A stretch of DNA of 64,000 nt, taken from Pararhodobacter sp. CCB-MM2 (GTDB lineage: Bacteria; Pseudomonadota; Alphaproteobacteria; Rhodobacterales; Rhodobacteraceae). Within the stretch, counting starts at the first letter, position 1, and each line of letters begins with the position of its first letter. The position numbers and the translations under genes are program-made. The notes beneath the pieces are model-generated. The model worked only from the letters and a program-made list of their open reading frames with translations. It made no database searches and was not told where the DNA came from. Positions 44,806 to 53,182 of this stretch are shown piece after piece. The stretch covers positions 23,119 to 87,118 of the forward strand of contig NZ_LRRR01000018.1 in assembly GCF_001691415.1 (NCBI RefSeq), read 5' to 3'.

Positions 44806-46560
44806 ATGGGCGGATTCATCAAGGGTATCGTCGTGGGCGTGGTCAGCTTCGGGCTGGGGTTTGCCGTGCTGTCGGTTGTCCTGCCGCCGCAGGAAGGCGC
44901 GGCGCCGGAGGCCCCCGTGCCCGCTGTGAGCCAAGCCACGCCTGAGCCGGTCGAAACCGCTCCGATCCCTGAGGATGCGGTCGATCCTGAGGCGCAGGCG
45001 GCGGCCGAGCGTCAAGCCGTCGAGGCTGCGATCGAGGCCGAGATGGCTCGCCTTCAGGCCGAGGAAGAGGCGCGTCTTCGGGCCGAAGCCCAAGCCGCCG
45101 CCGAGGCGAATGCCGCGCAGGAAGCGGCGGATGCGCAGGCTGAGGCGGAACGCCTTGCCGCCGAAGAGGCCGCGCGCCTTCAGGCGGAGCAGGCCGAAAC
45201 CGCGCGCCTTGAGGCCGAACGTCAGGCTGAGGAAGCACAGGCGGCGGCCGAGGCCGCGCAGGCAGAAGCCGAGGCCGAGCGTCTCGCCGCCGAACAAGCG
45301 GCGGCAGAAGAGGCGGCGCGGGCAGAGGCGGAACGCGCCGCTGCCGAGGCGGCGGAGCAGGAAGCCGCGCGTTTGGCGGCGGAAGAGGCCGAACGTCAAG
45401 CGGCCGAGGCGGCGCGCCTCGCACAGGAGGAGGCCGAACGGGCAGCGCAGGAAGCGGAGGCCGCTCAGGCGCAGGCTGCAGCGGAGGCGGCCCGCGAACT
45501 GGCCGCGCTGGAGGCCGCGGAGCCCGTCGAGATCACCCCCACGGAGCCGACGGAAGACACCGCGCCGGCAACCCCGGAGGGCGATGCCGAGGACCAGCCG
45601 ACCGACACCGCCCGTATCGGCGAGGCCCCGGAAGCCCCGGTCAACGCCACGCGGACCCCGGGTGGAGAGCCGCTGCTGGGGACCACCGGCGGCACCCTGC
45701 CGCGCGTGCAGACCCTGCCCAGCGGCAGCCCGGATGTCGCGGTTCGTCGCGGCTCGGGCGCGGATGCGCAATTGCCGGGCGGGCAGGTCGCCGGCGTCAC
45801 CGTGGGCCGGTTGCCCTCGATCAACGATACCGCGACGGCGGTCCCGTCCGACGAAACCACCGCCCCCGTGCGGACGGAGGCGGACCCGTCCGAGCCCGCC
45901 TTGATCCGCAACGCCGCGATCCCGTCGATCCGTGCGGGCGAGGCGGCGCTGGGGGTCATCGTTACCGATGCGCCCGAGGCCGAGACGGCGATCCTCGCCT
46001 TCCCCGTGCCGGTGAGCGTGTCGATGGACCCCTATGACGCGGATGCGCCGCGCCGCGCGGAATCCTACCGGGCTGCGGGCCATGAGATCATCCTGCGCGC
46101 CGAGGGCCTGCCGCCGCGGGCGCGCCCCTCGGATCTGGAAGTGATTTTCGAGGCCTGGTCGCGCGACTTCCCGCAGGCGGTGGCGGTGATCGACGTGCCG
46201 ATCAACGGCCTCGGCGCGAATGCCCAGCTGGCGCGGGACGTGTCGGCGACGATGGCGGCCGAAGGGCTGGGGGCCATTGCCATGCGCAACGGGCTCGACG
46301 CCTTTCTGCAGGCGGCCCGCGTCGCCGGGCTGCGCACGCTGTCGATCTACCGTCGCCTCAACGACGAGGAGCAGAGCCAGCCGGTCATCCGCCGCCTGAT
46401 CGACCGCGCCGCCTTCGAGGCCCTGCGCCAACCCGGCGTGGTGATCATCGGCGAGGCCGCCAACCGCGACACGATGACCGAGCTGGCGGATTTCGTCACG
46501 GGGCAGGGGCGTGGGGGCGTGGCAATCGTCCCGGCCTCGACGGTGCTGCTGGACCAGTGA
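44806..46560 (+). CDS. Divergent polysaccharide-deacetylase protein with long coiled coil
   Basis: A 584-residue protein with three parts: an N-terminal membrane anchor (IVVGVVSFGLGFAVLSVVL, about 8-27), a very long Ala/Glu/Arg-rich coiled coil (about 62-240) built from AERLAAEEAAR-like repeats, and, after a Pro/Thr linker, a divergent polysaccharide deacetylase (YibQ/DUF610-like) domain from about 380 to the end (VSVSMDPYDADAP; HEIILRAEGLP; VINGLGAN-like centre; LRTLSIYRRLNDE). Periplasmic orientation is likely. Related proteins act in cell-envelope processes. The start at 44806 follows GAGGGGAAG. The Kef-type gene begins 9 bases after its stop. Confidence 0.82.
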   Translation: MGGFIKGIVVGVVSFGLGFAVLSVVLPPQEGAAPEAPVPAVSQATPEPVETAPIPEDAVDPEAQAAAERQAVEAAIEAEMARLQAEEEARLRAEAQAAAEANAAQEAADAQAEAERLAAEEAARLQAEQAETARLEAERQAEEAQAAAEAAQAEAEAERLAAEQAAAEEAARAEAERAAAEAAEQEAARLAAEEAERQAAEAARLAQEEAERAAQEAEAAQAQAAAEAARELAALEAAEPVEITPTEPTEDTAPATPEGDAEDQPTDTARIGEAPEAPVNATRTPGGEPLLGTTGGTLPRVQTLPSGSPDVAVRRGSGADAQLPGGQVAGVTVGRLPSINDTATAVPSDETTAPVRTEADPSEPALIRNAAIPSIRAGEAALGVIVTDAPEAETAILAFPVPVSVSMDPYDADAPRRAESYRAAGHEIILRAEGLPPRARPSDLEVIFEAWSRDFPQAVAVIDVPINGLGANAQLARDVSATMAAEGLGAIAMRNGLDAFLQAARVAGLRTLSIYRRLNDEEQSQPVIRRLIDRAAFEALRQPGVVIIGEAANRDTMTELADFVTGQGRGGVAIVPASTVLLDQ

Positions 46561-46569
46561 GGCGGCGCG

Positions 46570-48249
46570 ATGCATGACGCGACGCTGGCCCCGATCTTCT
46601 TCGAAATCGCGCTGCTGGTCCTGATGGCGGCGGCGCTGGGGCTGGCCGGCCTTGCCCTGCGCCAGCCGCTGGTCGTGGCCTTCATCGCCGCAGGCGTGCT
46701 GGCCGGGCCCGAGATGCTGAGCCTCGTGCAATCCGAAGCCTTCATCGCGCTGTTGAGCCAGATCTCCATCGCGGTGTTGCTGTTCCTCGTCGGGCTGAAG
46801 CTGGATGTGGGCCTGATCCGGTCGCTCGGCGCCGTGGCCGTGGTGGCGGGGCTGGGCCAGATGGCGCTCAGCACGGCGCTGGGCATGGGGCTGGCCATGG
46901 CGCTGGGCCTCGGCGCGCTGGAAGCCTTCTATGTGGCGCTGGCGCTTGGGTTTTCCTCGACGATCATCATCGTCAAGCTTCTGTCCGACAAGCGCGAGAT
47001 CGACGCGCTGCATGGCCGCTTGGCGCTGGGCATCCTGATCGTGCAGGATATCGCCGTGGTCGCCGCCATGGTCGTCGTCGCGGCGACCGGCGGGGGCCAT
47101 GACGGGGGGCACGGCAGCGATCCGGTCCTGCTGATTGGCGGAGCGCTGGCAATGTTGGGCGTCGTTTGGGTCTTCGTGCGTTGGCTGGCCGCGCCGCTGC
47201 TGGCGCAGATCGCCCGCGCGCCGGAGCTGGTGGTGATCTTCGCCGTCGGTTGGGCCGCGGGCTTTGCCGCGATGGCCGATGTGATCGGGTTGGGGAAAGA
47301 GCTGGGCGGGCTTGCCGCCGGGATCTCGCTGGCCTCAACGCCGTTTCGTGATGCCATCGGCGCGCGGCTGGCGCCGCTGCGGGACTTCCTGTTGCTGTTC
47401 TTCTTCCTCAGCCTCGGGGCCGGGTTGCAGCTGGACGGGCTGGGCGCGCAGCTGGTGCCGGCCTTGGTCCTCTCGGCTTTCGTGCTGATCGGCAAGCCGC
47501 TGATCGTCACTTTTCTGGCGATGCTGATGGGCTACCGCGGGCGCACGGGCTTTCTGGCGGGCGTGACCTTGGGCCAGATCTCGGAATTCTCGTTGATCTT
47601 CGTGGCCATGGGCGTGGCCGGCGGGCTGGTGGCCGAGGAAGCCGCGGCGCTGGTCACCTTGGTCGCGCTGATCACCATCGCGCTGTCGGTCTATGCCATC
47701 GGCGCCGACCACCGCCTGCATGCGCTGGTCGAGCCCCTGCTGCGGCGTTTCGAGCGGCGCCAAGAGACGCGCGAGGGCGAGGCTGACAGTCCTGACCAGC
47801 CCGGCGCGGGTTATGACATCGTGGTCTTGGGGCTGGGCCGCTTCGGGAGGCGGATCGGGCAGGGGCTGCGCGACCGGGGCTTCCGTGTACTGGGCGTGGA
47901 TTTCGATCCCGAGGCGCTGAAGGCTTGGCGCGCGCTGGGCCTGCACGCGCATTACGGCGATGCGACGGACCCGGAATTCGTGGGCCACCTGCCGCTGCGC
48001 GGGGTGAGGGCGGTGATCTCGGCCGTGCCGCCGGGGCGTGACGGCGGGCGGGTGCTGAGCGAGGCCGAGGCGCATCCGGCGCTGCTGCATGCGCTGAAGG
48101 CGGCGGGCTATGACGGGACGGTGGCGGTGACGGTCAACCGGCGCGACGAGGCCGATGCCTTCCGGGTGCTGGGGGCGACGTTGGTGCTCTCCCCGTTCGA
48201 GGATGCGGCAGAGAAAGCGGTCGAGAAGATCGCGGAAGGCTGCCGGTAG
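46570..48249 (+). CDS. Monovalent cation:proton antiporter-2 with TrkA-N domain (Kef/YbaL type)
   Basis: A 559-residue membrane protein of the CPA2 family. Residues about 1-380 contain 12 or so helices with the Na+/H+ exchanger blocks LRQPLVVAFIAAGVLAGPE, ALGFSSTIIIVKLLSDKREID and LGILIVQDIAVVAAMVVV. Residues about 415-559 form a Rossmann RCK/TrkA-N domain with VVLGLGRFGRRIGQGL. This matches KefB/YbaL-like K+ efflux systems gated by NAD(H) or glutathione adducts. It is co-transcribed with the coiled-coil deacetylase gene (9-base gap) and converges with erpA. Confidence 0.9.
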   Translation: MHDATLAPIFFEIALLVLMAAALGLAGLALRQPLVVAFIAAGVLAGPEMLSLVQSEAFIALLSQISIAVLLFLVGLKLDVGLIRSLGAVAVVAGLGQMALSTALGMGLAMALGLGALEAFYVALALGFSSTIIIVKLLSDKREIDALHGRLALGILIVQDIAVVAAMVVVAATGGGHDGGHGSDPVLLIGGALAMLGVVWVFVRWLAAPLLAQIARAPELVVIFAVGWAAGFAAMADVIGLGKELGGLAAGISLASTPFRDAIGARLAPLRDFLLLFFFLSLGAGLQLDGLGAQLVPALVLSAFVLIGKPLIVTFLAMLMGYRGRTGFLAGVTLGQISEFSLIFVAMGVAGGLVAEEAAALVTLVALITIALSVYAIGADHRLHALVEPLLRRFERRQETREGEADSPDQPGAGYDIVVLGLGRFGRRIGQGLRDRGFRVLGVDFDPEALKAWRALGLHAHYGDATDPEFVGHLPLRGVRAVISAVPPGRDGGRVLSEAEAHPALLHALKAAGYDGTVAVTVNRRDEADAFRVLGATLVLSPFEDAAEKAVEKIAEGCR

Positions 48250-48263
48250 GCGCGGGTGGAGAG

Positions 48264-48310
48264 CGCCGGGGGCTCTGCCCCCGGACCCCCGGGATATCTA
48301 GAGCACAAAG
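48264..48310 (-). repeat. Convergent-gene hairpin repeat, copy 3
   Basis: Read on the minus strand: CTTTGTGCTCTAGATATCC (48310-48292), then GGGGGTCC and the hairpin CCGGGGGC-AGA-GCCCCCGG (48284-48266). It shares the 19-base head with copy 2 (18 of 19) and the GGGGGCAGAGCCCCC stem with copy 1. It lies between the converging antiporter and erpA genes. Confidence 0.75.
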
Positions 48311-48344
48311 ATGAAGGGGCGCCGATGTCGCTGTTGTGCCCGGC

Positions 48345-48674
48345 TTACATCGAGAAGCTGATGCCGCAGCCGCAGCTGGACGAGGCGTTGGGATTCTCGA
48401 TGATGAACCGCGCGCCGATCAGCTCTTCGGTGAAGTCGATCACGGCATTCGACAGGAAGGGCAGCGAAACAGGGTCGATCACCACCTGCTGGCCCTTGCC
48501 GTTGAGGATCAGGTCCTCGTCGGCGGGGGCGTCGAGCGTGATCTCGTATTGAAATCCCGAGCAGCCGCCGCCCGAGACGGCCACGCGCAGCACCTGCGGA
48601 TTGCCCGCATCCTCGGCGATCTCGGCGAGGCGGTCGAAGGCGCGGTCGGTCACGCGAGGGGGCAGGTTCAGCAT
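48345..48674 (-). CDS. erpA: Iron-sulfur cluster insertion protein, A-type carrier
   Basis: A 109-residue HesB/IscA-family protein. Its three ligand cysteines are present: Cys38 in SGGGCSGFQY, and Cys101 and Cys103 in SSCGCGISF at the C terminus. It carries or inserts Fe-S clusters into apo-proteins. ErpA is preferred to IscA because no isc or suf genes are nearby and because this gene neighbours dgt and argS in Rhodobacterales. The start at 48674 has GAAAGG upstream. It is convergent with the Kef-type gene. Confidence 0.92.
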   Translation of the reverse strand: MLNLPPRVTDRAFDRLAEIAEDAGNPQVLRVAVSGGGCSGFQYEITLDAPADEDLILNGKGQQVVIDPVSLPFLSNAVIDFTEELIGARFIIENPNASSSCGCGISFSM

Positions 48675-48813
48675 GGGCGGGGCCCTTTCCGGGGTGGTGC
48701 AGCTCTTGCCTGACCAAAGTAGTCGCGCTTTCGGGCGGTCTCAAGGGGGGCGGCGGTTGAACCGCGCATGGACCTGTCGCGACCCATAAGCAGCCCTTGG
48801 AGGAGATGCCCCG

Positions 48814-50181
48814 ATGATCCGTGCCTTTCTTGTCGCCAGCCTCGCCATCTTGCCGATCGTCTCAGCCGTGCCGCTCGCCGCGCAGACCGAACCCACCATC
48901 GCCGAGGCCTACCGGATCGAGATCGACACGGCCTGGGCCGCGTTTCAGGCGCGGTTCGGGCATGAGGGCGCGCGGGCAACGCTGGACGGGGCGATGCGAG
49001 CTGCGGGGGCGACGGAAAGCCTGGAGATGGTGATGTATTGGGCCGGTGGCATGGCGATGGACTCGCGGCAAAACGGCGATCCCTATTGGGAGGGCTCGCG
49101 GGCCTTGCGGGCCTGGGATTGGGAGATCCGGCACGGCGACATCGACCCCGAGGATGCCGCTGCCGCCTTGGCCGGTCCGATGGCGGCGTTTCGGGCATTG
49201 CACGAGGAGGTGACACTCAACGCCGAGACCGCGCTCTATCACATGGTGCAGCGCGGTCTTGCTTATGACGCGACGCGCGCGCAGCCCTATGGCAGTTCGG
49301 CGCGCGACGCCTGGTCCCGTCGGAGCGATGCTGAGCGGGATCTGGCCCATGCTGCGATGACCCGGCTTGGCGCGGGGATTCAGGTGATCCCGATGCCTTA
49401 CGAGGAGGGTGCCGGTCTGGGTGCTGTTGCAGGGTCCGCCCGCGCGCTGGATCAGGCGCTCGCGCGGTTGGGATTGGCGCCGGACAGCCCTATGCGCAGC
49501 GTGTTGGGTTTCGCCATCGGGACGGAGCGTTTGCGCGGTGGCCGCGCCCCTGAGACGCTGCGTCGGGCGTGGTCATCCCCCGACGGGACGCGCTGGCGCT
49601 ATTACAGCGAGGGCGGGCGTCAGGTGGCCGAGCAGTTGGGTATTCTGGCCCCGACCTATGCCGCCGGTCTGCGCGGTCGCGCTTTGACGCGCGAGGATCT
49701 CACCAATATCAGCAGCCTCGCGAATGGTCTCATCGCGTTTCGGGACGATTTGCGTGACCCGTTCAGCCCGGCCAGCGCGGCGGCGCGCTTGGGGGCCGCG
49801 CTGCATGCGTTGCTGTTCTCGGGCGAGATCGCCGAGGGGCGGGTGGCGCCTGAGGTGCTCAACACGCTCATGACGGATCTCGGCACGATCTTTTCAAGCG
49901 GCGTGTCCCCGGTGGCACCCTTCGGCCTGCCGGGCGGGATCGTCGCGGAGCAAGCCGAGGTCGCGGGGCTCGGCCTTCGCGACGCCGCCGAGGTCATGGA
50001 GGGCCTCAGCGATATCTTGGCGGGCAGACCCGGCGGACAGGCCCGCGCGGAGCGTGCGGCGGATCGGTTGCAAGGCCGGCTGCAGGGGCCCGAATGGGGC
50101 CGCTCGGTGACGCGCGGGGCGTTGGCGGGGTTGGGGGGCAATGCGCCGTTCCTGCGCTCGATCATCGGAGGTTTCCTCTGA
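48814..50181 (+). CDS. Exported protein of unknown function
   Basis: A 455-residue protein with a signal peptide (MIRAFLVASLAILPIVSAVP, cleavage near AAQ at 24). The mature part is helical and Ala/Arg/Glu-rich, with some weakly conserved-looking blocks (YWEGSRALRAWDWEIRHGDI; AYDATRAQPYGSSARDAWSR; SPVAPFGLPGGIVAEQAEV). It has no cysteine and no membrane helix beyond the signal. I do not recognise a family. It stands between divergent erpA and co-directional dgt, with a 110-base gap to dgt. Codon use matches its neighbours, so it is probably a real gene. Confidence 0.65.
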   Translation: MIRAFLVASLAILPIVSAVPLAAQTEPTIAEAYRIEIDTAWAAFQARFGHEGARATLDGAMRAAGATESLEMVMYWAGGMAMDSRQNGDPYWEGSRALRAWDWEIRHGDIDPEDAAAALAGPMAAFRALHEEVTLNAETALYHMVQRGLAYDATRAQPYGSSARDAWSRRSDAERDLAHAAMTRLGAGIQVIPMPYEEGAGLGAVAGSARALDQALARLGLAPDSPMRSVLGFAIGTERLRGGRAPETLRRAWSSPDGTRWRYYSEGGRQVAEQLGILAPTYAAGLRGRALTREDLTNISSLANGLIAFRDDLRDPFSPASAAARLGAALHALLFSGEIAEGRVAPEVLNTLMTDLGTIFSSGVSPVAPFGLPGGIVAEQAEVAGLGLRDAAEVMEGLSDILAGRPGGQARAERAADRLQGRLQGPEWGRSVTRGALAGLGGNAPFLRSIIGGFL

Positions 50182-50291
50182 GCAGGGCGAAACCCCAACA
50201 ATTGCAGGGGAAACGCGCGTGGCGGGCCTTTGCAGGTGCGGCATGATCTGTATAAGGGCGGCAAGTTCGGACCCTTCACAGCGGATACGCC

Positions 50292-51491
50292 ATGGACGCC
50301 CCCTTCGCCGCCGACCCCACGCAAAGCCGCGGCCGCCTCTATCAAGAGCGCATCTCGACCTTCCGCTCGCCCTTCCAGCGTGACCGCGACCGCATCATCC
50401 ATGCCTCGGCCTTCCGACGCCTGAAGCACAAGACGCAGGTCTTCATCGAGCATGAGGGCGACTACTACCGCACGCGGCTCACGCATTCGATCGAGGTCGC
50501 GCAGGTGGCGCGGACGCTCTCAGCGGCCTTGGGGCTGAACACCGATCTCGCCGAAGCCATCGCGCTGGCGCATGATCTGGGCCACACGCCCTTCGGCCAC
50601 ACCGGCGAGGATGCGATGTCCGAGCTGATGGCGCCCTATGGCGGCTTCGACCACAACGCGCAGGCCTTGCGGATCGTTACCGATCTGGAGCGCCATTATG
50701 CCGATTTCGACGGGCTGAACCTGAGCTGGGAGACGCTGGAAGGCATCGCTAAGCATAACGGCCCGGTCGTGCTGCCCGATGGCACGCCGCGCAAGGGTCC
50801 GCTGCCCGTCGCGCTGGCCGAATACAACGCCAAGCACGACCTCTGGCTGCACACCCATGCCTCGGCCGAGGCTCAGGTCGCGGCCATCGCCGATGACGTG
50901 GCCTATAACCACCACGATCTGCATGACGGGCTGCGCTCGGGCCTGTTCACCGAGGACGATCTGATGGAGCTGCCGATCACCGGCCCCGCCTTCGCCGAGG
51001 TGGATGCGCTCTATCCCGGCCTCGACAAGATGCGGCGGCGGCACGAAGCCTTGCGGCGTGTGTTCGGGGTGATGGTCGAGGATGTGATCCTCGTCGCCAA
51101 GACGCGCCTGCAATCCGCCGAGCCTGCCGATGCCGATGCGATCCGGCATCTGGGCGTGACGATCATCCGTTTCTCGGACCGGCTGTTCCGCGAGTTGAAG
51201 GTGATCCGCAATTTCCTCTTCACCCGCATGTACCGCGCGCCCCGTGTCGTTGCGATGCGGGCGGAGGTGACGGAAGTGGTGCACGACCTGTTCAATCTGT
51301 TCCTCAACGATCCCTCCAAGCTGCCCGAGGAATGGCGCGATGACGTGGCGCGCGCGGCCGACAAGGATGCGCTGGCCCGCATCGTCTGCGATTACGTCGC
51401 CGGTATGACCGACCGTTTCGCCCTGCAGGAGCATTCGCGGCTTCTGGGCTCGGACATGGCGCGCTTCACCCGCTACATCGTCGCCGGCTGA
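50292..51491 (+). CDS. dgt: Deoxyguanosinetriphosphate triphosphohydrolase-like protein
   Basis: A 399-residue HD-domain dNTPase of the Dgt type, which releases deoxynucleosides and triphosphate. The HD motif residues are in RTRLTHSIEVAQVART and in EAIALAHDLGHTPFGHTGED; AAIADDVAYNHHDLHDGL holds the further metal-binding Asp, and the N-terminal FQRDRDRIIHASAFRRLKHK is the family start. It limits dNTP pools. It lies in the cluster erpA / dgt / argS, but a four-gene insertion separates it from argS. A GC-rich hairpin follows. Confidence 0.95.
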   Translation: MDAPFAADPTQSRGRLYQERISTFRSPFQRDRDRIIHASAFRRLKHKTQVFIEHEGDYYRTRLTHSIEVAQVARTLSAALGLNTDLAEAIALAHDLGHTPFGHTGEDAMSELMAPYGGFDHNAQALRIVTDLERHYADFDGLNLSWETLEGIAKHNGPVVLPDGTPRKGPLPVALAEYNAKHDLWLHTHASAEAQVAAIADDVAYNHHDLHDGLRSGLFTEDDLMELPITGPAFAEVDALYPGLDKMRRRHEALRRVFGVMVEDVILVAKTRLQSAEPADADAIRHLGVTIIRFSDRLFRELKVIRNFLFTRMYRAPRVVAMRAEVTEVVHDLFNLFLNDPSKLPEEWRDDVARAADKDALARIVCDYVAGMTDRFALQEHSRLLGSDMARFTRYIVAG

Positions 51492-51512
51492 TCTTTCGGC
51501 CGTGACGCAATC

Positions 51513-51543
51513 AGCCCGGCCCGGCACCCGCCGCGGCCGGGCT
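51513..51543 (+). terminator. Possible terminator after dgt
   Basis: AGCCCGGCC (51513-51521) pairs with GGCCGGGCT (51535-51543), loop 13 bases. The following run is only weakly T-rich. Confidence 0.4.
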
Positions 51544-51574
51544 CTTGCTGCCCGGTGAAGGCTCTTGCCTATAC

Positions 51575-51601
51575 TACGGACCAATACTATATGGGTCCGT
51601 A
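51575..51601. promoter_or_regulatory. MarR-type operator overlapping the marR-emrAB promoter
   Basis: TACGGACC-A-ATA-CTA-TAT-G-GGTCCGTA is a near-perfect 27-base palindrome. It overlaps a sigma-70-like promoter TTGCCT (51565-51570), 17 bases, TATATG (51588-51593), and lies 16 bases before the marR start. It is a strong candidate for repression by the adjacent MarR protein. Confidence 0.75.
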
Positions 51602-51617
51602 ATGTAACGGGGTGCCC

Positions 51618-52061
51618 ATGCCGAGTGACGACAAATCCTTTCTGGTTCTTCTCAACGATGCCGCGCGCCAGATCCGCAGCGAATTCGGCAAGCGGGCCCG
51701 CGACCATAAGCTGAGCCTGCTGCAATGGCGCACGCTTGGCGCCTTGGGACGGCACGGGGCGATGACGCAGGGTGCCATCGGCGCCAAGATCGAAGCCAGC
51801 CCGATGACGATGAGCGACATCGTCACGCGGCTGGAGGCGCTGGGCTATGTCACCCGCGACGTGGACCCCAATGACAGCCGGGCCAAGCTGGTCACCCTGA
51901 CCTCCGCCGCCGGGCCGATCATCGACGAGATGCGCGCGCTGGCGGCCGATCTGACCGCCCGTGCCCTCACCGGCTTTTCCGAGGACGAGCGGGCGTTGAT
52001 GACGGCGCTGCTGACCCGGCTGACCGGCAACCTCGAAACCCTTTCTTCCAGCAATGACTGA
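51618..52061 (+). CDS. MarR-family transcriptional regulator
   Basis: A 147-residue winged-helix regulator. The DNA-binding domain spans about 40-100: HKLSLLQWRTLGALGRHG, AMTQGAIGAKIEASPMTMSD, RLEALGYVTRDVDPNDSRAK. MarR dimers usually repress efflux genes and are released by aromatic or lipophilic ligands. The 8-base overlap with emrA and the palindrome over the promoter indicate control of this cassette. The ATG at 51618 is taken; an in-frame GTG at 51612 is possible. Confidence 0.93.
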   Translation: MPSDDKSFLVLLNDAARQIRSEFGKRARDHKLSLLQWRTLGALGRHGAMTQGAIGAKIEASPMTMSDIVTRLEALGYVTRDVDPNDSRAKLVTLTSAAGPIIDEMRALAADLTARALTGFSEDERALMTALLTRLTGNLETLSSSND

Positions 52062-53172
52062 CACCGCCATGAGCCCCAAGGACACCGCCGCCGCTTTCGA
52101 TGCCGACACCAAGACCACGCCCCCGCCTGCGAAGGCGAAGAAGGGGCGCCGGCGCGTGATCATGCTGGCCGTGCCGCTGGCGCTGGTCGTGGGTGGCGGC
52201 TGGGTCTGGCTGCATGGCGGCCGCTACGAGAGCACCGACAACGCCTATGTCCGGCAGGCGATTCTGCCGGTCAGCGCGGATGTCTCGGGCCGCATCACCG
52301 AGGTCGTTGCGCAGGAAAACCAGCTGGTCGAGGCGGGCGATGTGCTGTTCCGCATTGACGACGAACCCTACCGTATCGCGCTGGACCAAGCCGACGCCTC
52401 GCTGGCCGCCGCCCGGTTGCAGGCCGAGCAACTCCGTTCCGCCTGGGTCACCGCGCAGGGGCGGCTCGATGCGGCCGAGCAGGTGCTCGACCTCCGCCGC
52501 CGGGACTATGAACGCCAGCAGGAATTGGCGACGCGTGGGGTGATCTCGACCACGGCTCTGGATGACGGCCAACTGACCGTGCAGGCCGCCGAGAACGAGG
52601 TGACTCTCGCCGGTCTCGCCGTGACGCAGGCCGCCGCGGCGCTGGGCGGCGACCCTGAGCGTGAGCCGGATTCGCTGCCTTCGGTCCGCGCGGCTATCTC
52701 GGCCCGCGAGGGGGCGGAGCGGGCGCTCGCGCATACCGTGATCCGCGCCCCGGCGGGCGGCATCGTCAGCCAGACGGCCAGCTTGAACGTGGGGCAATAT
52801 ATCGGCACCGGCACGATGGTGGCGAGCCTCGTTGAATCCGGTGCCTCGTGGATCGAGGCGAATTTCAAGGAAACCCAGATCGCCGCGCTGCATCCGGGTC
52901 AGCCGGTGACCATCGATATCGACGCCTATGACGGGGCCGAGCTGCATGGCACGGTCGACAGCCTCGGCGCGGCGACGGGCTCGCAATTCTCGCTGATCCC
53001 GGCGCAGAACGCGACGGGCAACTGGGTGAAGGTCGTCCAGCGCGTGCCGGTGCGCATCCGCATCGACGACGCGGCAGCGCAGATCCTGCGCGGCGGGCTC
53101 AGTGCCACCGTGGCCGTGGATACCGGCGCAAGCCGCCTCGACCGCATGGGCCTGACGCAATACCTGCCCTGA
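52054..53172 (+). CDS. emrA: EmrA/HlyD-type efflux adaptor
   Basis: A 372-residue membrane-fusion protein. One membrane helix (about 34-54, VIMLAVPLALVVGGGWVWL) is followed by the periplasmic parts: a lipoyl half STDNAYVRQAILPVSADVSG, a coiled-coil hairpin (about 110-200), and the second lipoyl and barrel region (IRAPAGGIVSQTASLNVGQY; WIEANFKETQIAALHPGQPV). It links the inner-membrane EmrB pump with an outer-membrane channel (not in the window). The gene overlaps marR and precedes emrB by 10 bases. Confidence 0.92.
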   Translation: MTDTAMSPKDTAAAFDADTKTTPPPAKAKKGRRRVIMLAVPLALVVGGGWVWLHGGRYESTDNAYVRQAILPVSADVSGRITEVVAQENQLVEAGDVLFRIDDEPYRIALDQADASLAAARLQAEQLRSAWVTAQGRLDAAEQVLDLRRRDYERQQELATRGVISTTALDDGQLTVQAAENEVTLAGLAVTQAAAALGGDPEREPDSLPSVRAAISAREGAERALAHTVIRAPAGGIVSQTASLNVGQYIGTGTMVASLVESGASWIEANFKETQIAALHPGQPVTIDIDAYDGAELHGTVDSLGAATGSQFSLIPAQNATGNWVKVVQRVPVRIRIDDAAAQILRGGLSATVAVDTGASRLDRMGLTQYLP

Positions 53173-53182
53173 GGCAAAAGCC

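Noticed and set aside
44656..47112. A long minus-strand frame opposite the coiled-coil protein and the antiporter
   Set aside because: It is the mirror of the Ala/Glu repeat region (Arg/Leu/Phe-rich low complexity) and has no ribosome site or homology.
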